DNA of 62,000 nt from Nymphaea colorata. Lineage: Eukaryota > Streptophyta > Magnoliopsida > Nymphaeales > Nymphaeaceae. The stretch lies in the NCBI RefSeq assembly GCF_008831285.2, contig NC_037468.1:415001-477000 (forward strand), written 5' to 3'. The notes beneath the pieces were generated by a model that made no database searches, had not been told where the DNA came from, and worked only from the letters and a program-made list of their open reading frames with translations. The position numbers were made by a program, and so were the translations under genes. Shown piece by piece: positions 45,746-54,945 of the stretch (position 1 is its first letter; each line of letters opens with the position of its first letter).

Positions 45746-47345
45746 TGTTTGATCCGGATTGATCTCCCATTCACACGGTGGTAGCTGAGCTATCGATAGC
45801 TCACGCCAATCGTGGCAGCGAGCAGGTCGAGGCACTGGACCTACCGATCCTGCGGAGGAATCCTATGGAAACGGGGTCGAACAACCACTGCGCTCGAACG
45901 AGAGCCTCTCGTTCCGTGCACGCACAGACATTTTTTCGGTCCATCTTCCTTTCCCAAGCCGCCGGGGCAGGGATAGAACTACTTAGAAAGAAGGATCCAA
46001 TGCATTGCCATCCCCATTGGACACTGGAATGCGCATCGATCACGAAAGGGGCATTTGTCTCCGCCGTGCGTTGCCCTTGTGGACAGAGAGGCTCGAACTA
46101 GAATGGACTCCCCCCTTCCCTATTTCTCATACAACAAAAGCACGTGGTTGGCAATCGTCAATGGCAAGCAATGGATTGACCTTCTCTGCCCCTTTCTTCT
46201 TAATAGGGGACAACGAGCGGTTACATAATGATGTCACTGTCCGTTCACAGCGGCGACTCGAACTACCAACCCGCATCTGCTCATGGTCGGTCCCATGGTC
46301 GATTAGTGAGCATCACATCTCGGTCAATCAATCGGTCCGCTGATCCATCATTCTCTATCGTGCGTGATCACTCACAGCAGCAATCCTTTCTTGTTTCAGG
46401 AAATCCTACGTGATGCCGGGAACCCCCTTCGCCCCTGGAAAGATGAGTCAGCTCCGTAAGCCAGCTCTTTCTTCGTTGGTTGGCCCGCCCCCCAGGTCAA
46501 TGTCAGGTGCCCCCCTCCTCCCGAAAGACAGAATTCCGTCCTCCGTCCGTGGATGGATAGAGGAACAAGTACGGTAGGCACCCTGAGTTTACCAACCTCA
46601 GTGACCGGCTCCTATGAGTTCCCACCCTTTGAGGAACTCCGTGGGCTCGCTGCTAACAGAGACTAGGAAAAACTATGCTGCCTCTAACCTGCTAACAGCA
46701 CCATACACACGCGGCTGATGTACTGGCCCTCGCGTCGATCTGACCTCCGCTGCCTGCCCGCGCGCGGGTCAACTCAAAAGAAATGCAGCTAGCTCGCCAA
46801 CCAACTGTTAATGTTTGAGCTTGTTGGCTTGCTTCATTTTGCTTTATACACTGCCTGAATTTACTGACTTGGTAGCCAGCCTCAAACGTATCCGGATGGA
46901 TAGAGACGGATCCCTTTACATACATAGCCCCCACCCCCCAGATACATACTTTTCCTCTTTGATCCCGCCCTTCCCGGAGATTTCTTTCAAAATCATTCAA
47001 CATGGAACTGATGATCCGAAGGGGCGCTTGTTCTGCTGGGCGGCGACAGGAAGGCAATCACGACGAGGCCGGGCGCCGGGGAGACAAAAAAAACGCAAAC
47101 TCTTTCTTGAGTCGTCGTCTTTCTTAGCTCTTCTTTATTCTGACTACTATTTGAAAACCTGTAGTCAAGCATAGTAGATGGAACTTGACGGCCGGAAGAT
47201 AGATACACCAACGTCTCCAGGTCGTACGCCTGGAACAACGTCGTACAATTTCGGCGATTCAAAAGGAGTATATCCCTCTCCCTTAGTGTCTTTTCACTTC
47301 CGTCGTGATGGAACAAACACAACACTTCGCCTAATTCTTGTTAGT
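45746..47345. other. intergenic region downstream of rpl16, unassigned
   Basis: Several overlapping frames of 80-121 codons on both strands (for example 46692-47057 minus, 46815-47174 plus) show no recognised product. A tRNA-like phrase (TTCGAGTC on the minus strand near 46257) lacks pairing arms. Being 3' of rpl16, part of this may be 3' untranslated RNA. Confidence 0.4.
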
Positions 47346-47348
47346 CCC

Positions 47349-47378
47349 GGCCGTCAAGTGTAGTCTACTAAAAGAGAC
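47349..47378. repeat. third copy of the nad1-leader 30-nt element
   Basis: Identical to 24756-24785 and 24824-24853, and in the same orientation relative to minus-strand transcription. Here it lies 30 nt past the rpl16 stop. The distal arm of its hairpin is lost because the following bases differ. Confidence 0.88.
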
Positions 47379-47407
47379 AAAAGGTTTTTCAAAAAAAACC
47401 AATTACG

Positions 47408-47965
47408 TTACGACCACTGAACAAACTTGGTTGACGAACATGGTTTATGCGCCGCTAATGTAGCGGCTTGTCGAGCATTTGACAAACTCACACCATCCAT
47501 TTCAAATGGGATTTGTCCCGTGGACACACGAGCAATCCAACCCGTAGGATTTCCTTTTCCTCTTCCCATTCTCACTTCTGTAGGTTTCCCGGTAATAGGG
47601 AGATCCGCGAGAACTCTGACCCATATCTTACCATTTCTTCGGAATTGTCCGCTCATAGCACGATGGAATTGTCCGACTGTAGCCCGACGCGCTGCTTCAA
47701 TGGCTTGAGAGGAAAGACGACCAGCTTCACAACTTTTGGTGCCATATCTTCCAAAACCAAGTTGTGTACCGTCCGGTTCGCGACCCCTACTACATCTGCC
47801 TTTACGATATTTACTATATTTAGTACGTTTCGGATATAGCACGTCCCTTTCTTGAATGACTATATGAGATCCGCACTTTGACACCTGAGATTCCGTAACG
47901 AGTAGATACTTCCGCAGGAGCATAATCGATTTTCTGGTGAAATACATTACAAGATGTTTTTCCAT
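47408..47965 (-). CDS. rpl16: mitochondrial ribosomal protein L16
   Basis: Large-subunit protein uL16, located near the tRNA sites of the mitoribosome. The complete 185-residue frame begins [20 protein letters not shown], contains the L16 core [18 protein letters not shown] and GFGRYGTKS, then [35 protein letters not shown], and ends TKFVQWS. ATG at 47965 is used. Its first 146 nt overlap the 3' end of rps3 in another frame, the normal angiosperm arrangement, so a shared transcript is expected. Confidence 0.95.
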   Translation of the reverse strand: MEKHLVMYFTRKSIMLLRKYLLVTESQVSKCGSHIVIQERDVLYPKRTKYSKYRKGRCSRGREPDGTQLGFGRYGTKSCEAGRLSSQAIEAARRATVGQFHRAMSGQFRRNGKIWVRVLADLPITGKPTEVRMGRGKGNPTGWIARVSTGQIPFEMDGVSLSNARQAATLAAHKPCSSTKFVQWS

Positions 47966-49428
47966 ACTTTCCGCATTCAGTTCTAGCTATTTCTGCACCT
48001 TTTGATCGACCTGAACAACTAATACGGATCCCCTCCACCCCTTTGGGCATGACTAATGGAATATCCTTCACTATTTGACTAAAAATGGAACGAAATGATC
48101 TTGTTTTGTTCCTCGGTTGAAAAGAGATGTCTTGAGCAATCGGAGAAGCACTTTGATAAACAGATTTGATCTTGACCGACTCCATTAAGGTATTAGTGTT
48201 TGTTCTATTAGACAACAAAGATCGCATTTTTTGCACTTCGTTCAAATAAGAGTTGTACCCGTACGGAATTCTTCTGTTTCTCAGTATGATCTCTATCATC
48301 ATCTCTATTCCCTTTATCAATTCTCCTATCCTACCTAGGTCTATGAATTTCTCTATCAATTTCATTACCTTCTCCTTATCCATGAGGTTCCTTAATTTGA
48401 TCCTTAATTGACCCAGGAGTTGTTCCCGGGCATCCTCAATGAGGTTATTAGACACCCCAACCCCATCCCTTGGAAAGAAAAAGGTAGCACCGAAGAAAGG
48501 AAAGAGCGATATGGTGGTTTTTGTTGTTCCCGCGAAGCGAAGATCATTCGCTTGGCGAATGAAGTGGGTCAACCTCTTTTTGGCTTCGGCCAAAGACTTT
48601 TGATCGCTGGTCGAGCTTTCTACAAAAAAACCGATGCGAGAACGTATTCTCTGATCGACGCTTCCTCCCTTTTCCTTCGCTCCCCCCATCGTAGATGGTT
48701 CAGCCACGCCCGGTGCCACGAAATGATTGAGAACTACGACGGGGTCGAAATGCATTTTGTTCTTTTTCTTCAAAAAGTATTGCATGACAAAATAATTCAA
48801 GGAAGGGCGCACAGCAGGGAGGGTCCTTATAAGTAGATTACTCGTCGGGCCGTCGGAGCGGGACTTCTTCGGGAAAAAGAACTTGAAGAACTTCGTTTTT
48901 CTGAAGGAGTCGTCATTTTCTATCAGGAATGCTATGTCATTGACAACCCCGGCGTCTTTCGGATGCTTGAAGGCCCCGCTGATCCGAAGTGATTTAGAAA
49001 GATTCTTCTGTCTCGATGGTGATCGGTCATGGTATCCATAGCGTTGCCTCCTTTTTGGCCAAATCCTTCTTTCGTTTTGCTTCTCCCGGTCGTCAAGCCT
49101 GCTCGACTCTAAAGTTTTCCCTGCCCCCCGGCCTCTCACTTCCTTTCGTTCTTCCTCCGTACCGTCGCTTGAATGAAGACACCCGATCGGCCCGACTTTC
49201 CCAAAAGCCCACCACCGGCCAAAATCCTTTCTGGGTCTTGATTTGTCGCGTCGTTTCAGTCGTCGTGGTCGACGGGGAAGAAAGAAATGAATGAATGTCC
49301 TTTTGGGAAAATGTAGAATAATACACCTACCGAGACGAAAGCCAAAGGTGAGTCTCGTAGGTGGACGTATCGAACCGAAATAAGATCTCAGATTGACATC
49401 TTGATACACTGATTTACCATAATAATAA
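47820..49428 (-). CDS. rps3: mitochondrial ribosomal protein S3, exon 2
   Basis: Small-subunit protein uS3. Exon 2 resumes in [20 protein letters not shown] and continues through [20 protein letters not shown] (KH-like N domain), a long basic plant-specific insertion, [20 protein letters not shown], and the C-terminal [20 protein letters not shown]. With exon 1 the protein is about 560 residues, typical for plants. The first base (49428) completes the Asp codon begun in exon 1. The 3' end overlaps rpl16. Confidence 0.95.
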
Positions 49429-51009
49429 AGAGAGTCAATGGTTAGCCGTGGGAAGAGCCGCTTCTTTCAGAGGGGCTTCCATTCACCAGCGCAGACTACA
49501 AGTGCTCTCCGAACCGTGCTGGATAGTCACCCATCACACGGCTCTCCAACCCAACCTGTGGTGGATCCCGGGGGACAAAGTCAAAGCGCTTGATCCCCAA
49601 CCTTTGATGCCCCGCCGATCAAGCAGCGACGCAGCTCGTGATAGGCTTCTTAGCTGAAGCCGCTAACGTTCGGTTCGGATAAGTCACGTTCCTTCGGTCG
49701 GTTCGCTCCGGTGGTCTTCCCTGATCTTCCCTAACGTTCAGAGTTGTTCTGGTTTGAGAAAGGAGCACCGGCCGAGCGCCCTGAATGAAGAAGAAAATGA
49801 CAGCAGAGGCTTCCAGTTTCTTCTTCTTCGACCGAACTAGCAACATTTCGATTACACACCGGAGGTTGGTCAGAACGGAGGTTTGATCGGTTTGGTTTCG
49901 TGCAACGATTGGAGCGGAAGGAAAAAGCGGTTGTCTTCCCAGAAAGGCGCCCTCGCTCGCTCTCTTGGCAAAACGCTTCGAAAGAAGAACCGTCTCGCCA
50001 AGGCCCCGCCCGCCCCCTTTCTTTGCCCGCCGGCCGGCGGAGAGTCAGCGTCACCCTTCGTCGCCTATCGGCGGAGAGATTCGTTCCCGGAAGCGAAGCT
50101 TCTGGCGGGCGACGCTAGAGGCATTCTGCTGGTAGGAAGGCCGACCATCAGCCTACTGATAGTTATAGCATAGCAAGCAAAAGGCCGACCCACTTGTTGA
50201 CTGCCTAGCTCGTTCTTCATCGGCCGGCAGAAGCGGAATTCATAGATGAATATCATCGGATGATGATATGGACACTTCCAAGTCTCGCGGGGCTGCTTCG
50301 CTTCGCTCGCTCAGTGCTTTGCTGACTCACTTCGCTTCCTCCCCCTTCTGGCGAAGCTTCGTAGACTAGCTTCGCTAGCGCTTGGAAAGCGAGCTTCCCT
50401 TGCCTACTCACGGCAACCCGGTTCTCTTATCAGAGTCGTCCTTTTCCTTCACTCAAGTCAGTGAAAGAGCTTGCTTGGATCGTTCTGCGCTTTCATAGGG
50501 GTCCGCCGCCCTCAAACGAACTTTCCCATTTGACATAGTCTCGGGGCTTTTCCATAGATCGATATCGCCCTGTGGAGTCGACGTTCCGAAGGCTCCACTT
50601 GAAAGCCTTCCATAACCCTCGTTAAACGAAGAAACAAAAAGACAGCACGGTTCTTCTTCTTTCTATTGGCTGGAAATGAATCTCATTTGAATGACAGCTT
50701 CAACTAGGCTCCACTTTGGAGAGAGTTTTCGGTCTTAATCAAGATAGGTCAGGGGCGCGTCGGAACGGTAGCTGCTTAGTCTCATCCGAGAGTCCAATCT
50801 CTTTTGACTGCTTTTTTTCTTTGAATAAAAAAAAGAAAGAAGGGGGTCAGGCTAGGCTCCTTCCCTTCCACAGCATAGCTGCGCTAGCAGGTACTACGAG
50901 CCCTCTGCCCCACGCATCTAACCAGCTCTCGCGTGGTTCACCGGTTCCACCGAAAACTCTCATTTGTGGCAGCGGAGCATAGTGCGCTTTAGGCGCCGAG
51001 CGAGAAACT

Positions 51010-51125
51010 GCTATTAGTCAAAGCACTCGCAAAGCGAAGCGTGAGGGCTTTGCTCGCTGGTACAAAGCACTCGCAACTTTCAAGGAAGGGAACTCGCAAA
51101 GCGAATCGACAAAGAACTCGCTTTT
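51010..51125. repeat. F1 hairpin repeat inside the rps3 intron
   Basis: AAAGCACTCGCAAAGCGAAG, GGGCTTTGCTCGCTGG, ACAAAGCACTCGCAACTTTC and CTCGCAAAGCGAATCG. F1 has entered an intron of an essential gene without an F2 array. Confidence 0.88.
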
Positions 51126-51159
51126 CAATGTTTTGATACGTTGGTTGATTCACAGATCT

Positions 51160-51480
51160 TCTTTCACTGAGAAAGATTCTTGATTCCAGTGAAGGCGAGC
51201 TCCGTAGACAGCGAGCTACGAGTGTAGACGAAGAGTCGGAACGAGCCTACAAGAGAAAGCGAAGCGAGCGAGTTTCAATAGTGAACGTATGTAGGCTTGC
51301 GTAGCAGTAGGGCAGACATTTCTCGCAGTTACAGCTTGCATAGCACTGACTTGTAGGCTCGAAGAAGAGTCGTCACTCTACGCTCGTAGGCCTCAAGGTT
51401 GCTCAGTTTGCTCGTCAAAACACTCGCTCCTACAACTTCGCTCGTAGGCAACACTCTCTCAGCGTTAGTGCTAGGGGCGG
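51160..51480. repeat. F3 short repeats inside the rps3 intron
   Basis: Contains GTGTAGACGAAGAGTCGG, ATGTAGGCTTGCGTAGCAG (51289-51307), AGTTACAGCTTGCATAGCAC, and TCACTCTACGCTCGTAGGC. The segment around 51314-51360 recurs at about 53971-54019 in the rpl2 intron. The 19-nt piece at 51289-51307 recurs inverted inside rps19. Confidence 0.85.
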
Positions 51481-51847
51481 CGGCGTTTTTGAATTCCGTC
51501 TCTCCGAACCGAAGACGCACTTCTCAGATCAGGCTAGGCCTCTCCAGCGGAGCTGGGCGCCGGGCCCCTGGATGCGCTAGCGATCGGCGCATAGGGGAGT
51601 TGTTGGCCGGGTTGATCGGCCTGGTATCCTGCACCTCGCGTTCATGATAGAAACATTCCACTGTGCCCCGGAGACACGGTCGAAGCACGCCCGCCCTGTG
51701 TGCTTCTTTCACGACATGCTAAGGTCCCGGGTGTCTTCCCGTGGTCTTCTAGCGTTAGAAGAAGTCGTGTCCGTCCCGGACATCTGCAACGTCCTCCCAC
51801 GCCTTCTATTAGAGTATAGGACTCTTCGGTGACTTTCGCGGTCGCCC

Positions 51848-51921
51848 TCACTGAACCGACTTGAATCTGAACTACGATTCAGATCAAGTCTGACCGAAAT
51901 TGGATTTCCTTTTCGTGCCAT
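51848..51921 (-). CDS. rps3: mitochondrial ribosomal protein S3, exon 1
   Basis: The 74-nt first exon encodes MARKGNPISVRLDLNRSSDS followed by SRFS and two bases of an Asp codon. This is the invariant N-terminus of plant mitochondrial S3 and the standard exon length. ATG at 51919-51921. It starts 14 nt past the rps19 stop and so is probably translated from the same polycistronic RNA. Confidence 0.95.
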
Positions 51922-51935
51922 ATGGCGCTTTGACT

Positions 51936-52289
51936 TTACTTTTTCCCCCTTCTTCCCGGTCCAATATTTGTTCTCGAAGGTCTTCGTTTCCGTGTAGAAG
52001 CAAACTCTCCAAATTTATGACCAACCTTTCCTTCGGTGATCTGACAACGAACAGGAGTTTTTCCATTGTAAATTCGTACTCCGCAATCAACGAATTCCGG
52101 CGAAATAGAAGATCTACGTGACCAAATTTTCCTGAGAATGGTGACGCCTGTGCTACTGCTACGCAAGGCTGCACTGCTGCTTTTGGCGTCTCTGCTACGC
52201 AAGCCTACATTGCTCACTTCATTCTCTCTTGTTTTCTTCATTAAAAAAAGGTCAACAAAACTGCCCTTCCATATAGATCGTCGTGCCAT
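51936..52289 (-). CDS. rps19: mitochondrial ribosomal protein S19 with an internal insertion
   Basis: Small-subunit protein uS19, which contacts the head of the ribosome. It begins MARRSIWKGSFVDLFLMKK and, after an insertion, continues RKIWSRRSSISPEFVDCGVR, IYNGKTPVRCQITEGKVGHK, FGEFASTRKRRPSRTNIGPG. The usual plant protein is about 94 residues; this one is 117. The extra 25 or so residues (roughly 23-50) are Ser/Ala/Arg-rich and come from repeat-like DNA at 52134-52223. The frame stays open. Several codons look unedited (ISPEF for ILPEF, DCGVR for DCFVR, KTPVRC for KTFVRC). The start lies 3 nt after the rpl2 stop. Confidence 0.93.
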   Translation of the reverse strand: MARRSIWKGSFVDLFLMKKTRENEVSNVGLRSRDAKSSSAALRSSSTGVTILRKIWSRRSSISPEFVDCGVRIYNGKTPVRCQITEGKVGHKFGEFASTRKRRPSRTNIGPGRRGKK

Positions 52290-52292
52290 GAA

Positions 52293-52955
52293 CTAATTTC
52301 TGCGTTTCCCCACTACGGTCCGAAATCCTGCTTTGGTGGGCTTCCCCCAAGGTGACACCGAAGGTCTACCTCCTTTCGTGCGCCCCTCACCTCCTCCATG
52401 AGGATGATCCACTGGATTCATTGCAACACCACGAACAATTGGGCGTCTGCCTAACCACCGGCTTTGTCCTGCTTTTCTAAGCTTACGTGCACCATGGTTG
52501 GGATTGGAAACTATACCAATAGTAGCTCGGCATCGGGAATCCATGAGTTTTTCAACACCCGAAGGTAGCCGCACAAGACATTGTGGTGCTGGTTCCTTCA
52601 TGATTTTAGCAAAAGTTCCTGCAGCTCGAGCCAGCTTTGCGCCTTGACCTGGATGACATTCAATATCATGTACCCATGTTCCTATACATATATCGGCTAA
52701 TGGTATGCAATTTCCTACTTGATAATGAAGATCAAGTATATCGTATCTCATAAGCAGGGGGCGTGGCCCAGAAGCAGCCTGCTGACTGCCCCCTTCAACT
52801 CGGCCCTGATTCGCAGTGCGAACAAGGTCTTGGAACCTCAGGGTTTGATGGGCATGATGGGCGGGTCGCAAGAAGCCACTGGTCGAAGGTTTGGACCAAT
52901 CTAAATTCATAACCATCTTGCCCGCTTCCAATTGATGACTGGCTAATATATAAGT
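52293..52955 (-). CDS. rpl2: mitochondrial ribosomal protein L2, exon 2
   Basis: C-terminal part of uL2, the large-subunit protein beside the peptidyl-transferase centre. The exon starts TYILASHQLEAGKMVMNLDW and contains IGTWVHDIECHPGQGAKLAR, VRLPSGVEKLMDSRCRATIG, RRPIVRGVAMNPVDHPHGGG (the conserved catalytic-site loop) and RTKGGRPSVSPWGKPTKAG. It ends KRRN. The exon follows the intron end GGTCAAC. It sits 3 nt before rps19, as in the ancestral operon. Confidence 0.95.
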   Translation of the reverse strand, partial: TYILASHQLEAGKMVMNLDWSKPSTSGFLRPAHHAHQTLRFQDLVRTANQGRVEGGSQQAASGPRPLLMRYDILDLHYQVGNCIPLADICIGTWVHDIECHPGQGAKLARAAGTFAKIMKEPAPQCLVRLPSGVEKLMDSRCRATIGIVSNPNHGARKLRKAGQSRWLGRRPIVRGVAMNPVDHPHGGGEGRTKGGRPSVSPWGKPTKAGFRTVVGKRRN

Positions 52956-53324
52956 GTTGACCTAAGCCCCTCTGTGCTGGGGCTCGGCTCCCGAACCGTA
53001 CGTGAGCTGCCTCGTACGGCTCTTCCTAAGAACGCCCCCCCTCTTTCTGAATCACACAAGAAGAAAAGGTAGCTCCGAGCACAAAAAGACTTTGGAAAAT
53101 CCCTTCGCCCTCCTGGGCGGCTATTAGAGGTCCTTTACTTCTTTTTGAAGTCAAGCTTCCTTGTTCCTTAGTGTAGTCTCGGTCCATAGTGGAAGACTCC
53201 GTTCCTGAGCCTTTTCTATATCCTAAGCTGACGCAACTCCGTACCTTAGTGTAGTCTCCACAGCTCCCGTTCATAACCATTCTTCTTCTTTTTTTTCATA
53301 GGATTTCAATCAGAATTGCGTTAG

Positions 53325-53600
53325 GGAACGTCACGTTATTAGCAAAGCCCCCAGCGTCACGTCACGTCAGAGCAAAGCCCTCTTCACAAGAGGGCTTTGC
53401 TCTGACGTGACCTTCAGAAGCTTCAGCAATTTGAAGTTGCGAGTGCTTTGTTCGCTTTGCGAGTGCGTGCTTTGTGCGAAGCGAGTGCGCCAACACAAAG
53501 CACTCGCAAAGCGTAGGGCTTATCAAAATGACATGACATGACGGACTATAGGGAAGCCAAAGAGTGTGCTTTCTTATCAAAAGCACTAATGGCACTCATT
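53325..53600. repeat. F1 hairpin repeat cluster in rpl2 intron
   Basis: A close relative of 9206-9310: AGAGCAAAGCCCTCTTCACA followed by AGAGGGCTTTGCTCTGACG is a perfect hairpin with a CAC loop (about 53371-53403). CTTTGCGAGTGCGTGC and AAGCACTCGCAAAGCGTAGG follow. Confidence 0.9.
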
Positions 53601-53714
53601 ATGAAAAAGAAGGCTTTGTTCTGACCTGAATAAGGACGTGACATGACCTTCAAGAGAAGATTGAAAGGAGTGCTTGAATTGGACTCAAAGGTAGGCACTA
53701 ATGCCATTCAAAGT

Positions 53715-54260
53715 GTCCCTTAAGAAAGCACTCGCAAAGCCCTAACGCAAAGCTTTGCGAGTGCTTTGCTCGTTGTATCGCGGAGTCAACTGAAACTGCG
53801 AGCGTAGAGTGATCGTCTACACGAGCCGTCAAGAGCTTGACGAAGCGAGCGAGTGTGAACCTGACCTTATCAAACAAAGTGTTGACGTAGCTGACTGGTG
53901 TTGTAATACAGGTGTCAGAACTCAAACGTAGCTTTCGACGCTGACGTAGTACTGTCACATATGTTTTCCTAAGACGCTACGCTCGCAGTTACAGCTTGCA
54001 TAGCACTGACTTTAGGTTCGCTCCGAAGAAGTGGTAGTCTGGAAGATCCTCGCTTCGCAGCTCGCGTAGTCCACTTCGCTCGCCACTACAGGTCTCGCAA
54101 ACTCGCTTCGAAGCTCGCTCCTACAACTTGGCAACAAAAGTGTTGAGAAAGAGCTAGGCTTTTGTCCCATCGCTATAGGCGGCGGCTTGGCTTCGCTATC
54201 GCTCATGACTTTTTAGATAGATCTCTCCATGTAGTCGTCGGCATTCCTACGCCGACGAAT
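53715..54260. repeat. F1 and F3 repeats in rpl2 intron
   Basis: AAGCACTCGCAAAGC and GCTTTGCGAGTGCTTTGC pair at 53726-53771. F3 motifs follow: GTAGAGTGATCGTCTACACG, CAGTTACAGCTTGCATAGC (as at 51314), and GTAGTCGTCGGCATTCC with its complement-like CCTACGCCGACGAATGCC. Confidence 0.8.
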
Positions 54261-54849
54261 GCCTCTGTAGTCGTAGTCTTGTAGTCGGCATTCCCCATCA
54301 TGCCTATCTATATAGCGAGCGGTCGGCCGATGCCTCCTTCCTTCCTGACTTTTCTGAGAAGCCCTTTACGACTATAAACGACAGGGGGCTGTTCACCTTT
54401 GTTTGGAAACTCAGTCCATTAAAGACTACTCCATACTAAAGGCGAACGGCATTCTGTTGTACAGCCTTCGAATAGTCAACTGTCGTACTCCTTCGGTTCC
54501 CTTGGAAGAAAGGCCGGCCGCCTCTGAGGCGTTTCCAAAGTCAACCGACGTCAGCGTCACGACTGGAAGGAAGGCATCCATGGAGTCACTTTTCCTTTGA
54601 AAAAGGTTCAATTTTTCAACTCCAGAGGGTCGCCTTTGGAAGCGTTCGCCGGTAACCACAGCGTCACGATGGAAACCACTATAGTATAGGCTTCTCCCGT
54701 AGGGTCGCTGAAGTAGGGCGCCCGCCTACCAATCAAAGAGGCGGAGAGTCCGCGTAAGCTCACCCGGAAGCTCGAAGAGCTTTCGGAGCCAGAGAGGATA
54801 GAGTGGCGAAGGGGAGAAGCGACTCGTCGTAGAAGCTTCCTAAAGCAAA
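54261..54849. other. rpl2 intron interior, unassigned
   Basis: Non-repeat intron sequence. Opposing frames at 54403-54600 and 54426-54659 are chance overlaps within the intron. No maturase motif was found. Confidence 0.5.
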
Positions 54850-54945
54850 CGCTTCGCTACACGTCACGTCACGAGCAAAGCCAAAGCTTTGCGAGTGCGT
54901 GCTTTCTGAAAGAAGGGATCAAGGTTTGACGGATTGATGGAAAGG
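54850..54945. repeat. F1 element and edge module before array I
   Basis: CACGTCACGTCACGAGCAAA, AAAGCTTTGCGAGTGCGTGC, then TTTCTGAAAGAAGGGATCAA and GGTTTGACGGATTGATGG. The latter part matches the module at about 40988-41035 that precedes array H, so it appears to be a conserved array boundary. Confidence 0.85.

Larger units (their letters stand above)
49429..51847 (-). other. rps3: rps3 group II intron
   Basis: A 2419-nt intron inserted after nucleotide 74 of the coding sequence. The 5' end reads GGGCGACC. Domain V is a clear 34-nt hairpin at 49511-49544, starting GAGCCGTGTG and ending CACGGTTC on the minus strand. The middle carries an F1 cluster (51010-51125), F3 repeats (51160-51480) and a copy of the AAGGCCGACCA element near 50137. 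No maturase frame seen. Confidence 0.9.

Noticed and set aside
46230-46330. tRNA-like TTCGAGTC phrase on the minus strand
   Set aside because: The flanking bases do not form a T arm or acceptor stem, so no cloverleaf is possible.
54403-54659. Opposing small frames in the rpl2 intron as a maturase
   Set aside because: Too short and without reverse transcriptase or domain X motifs.
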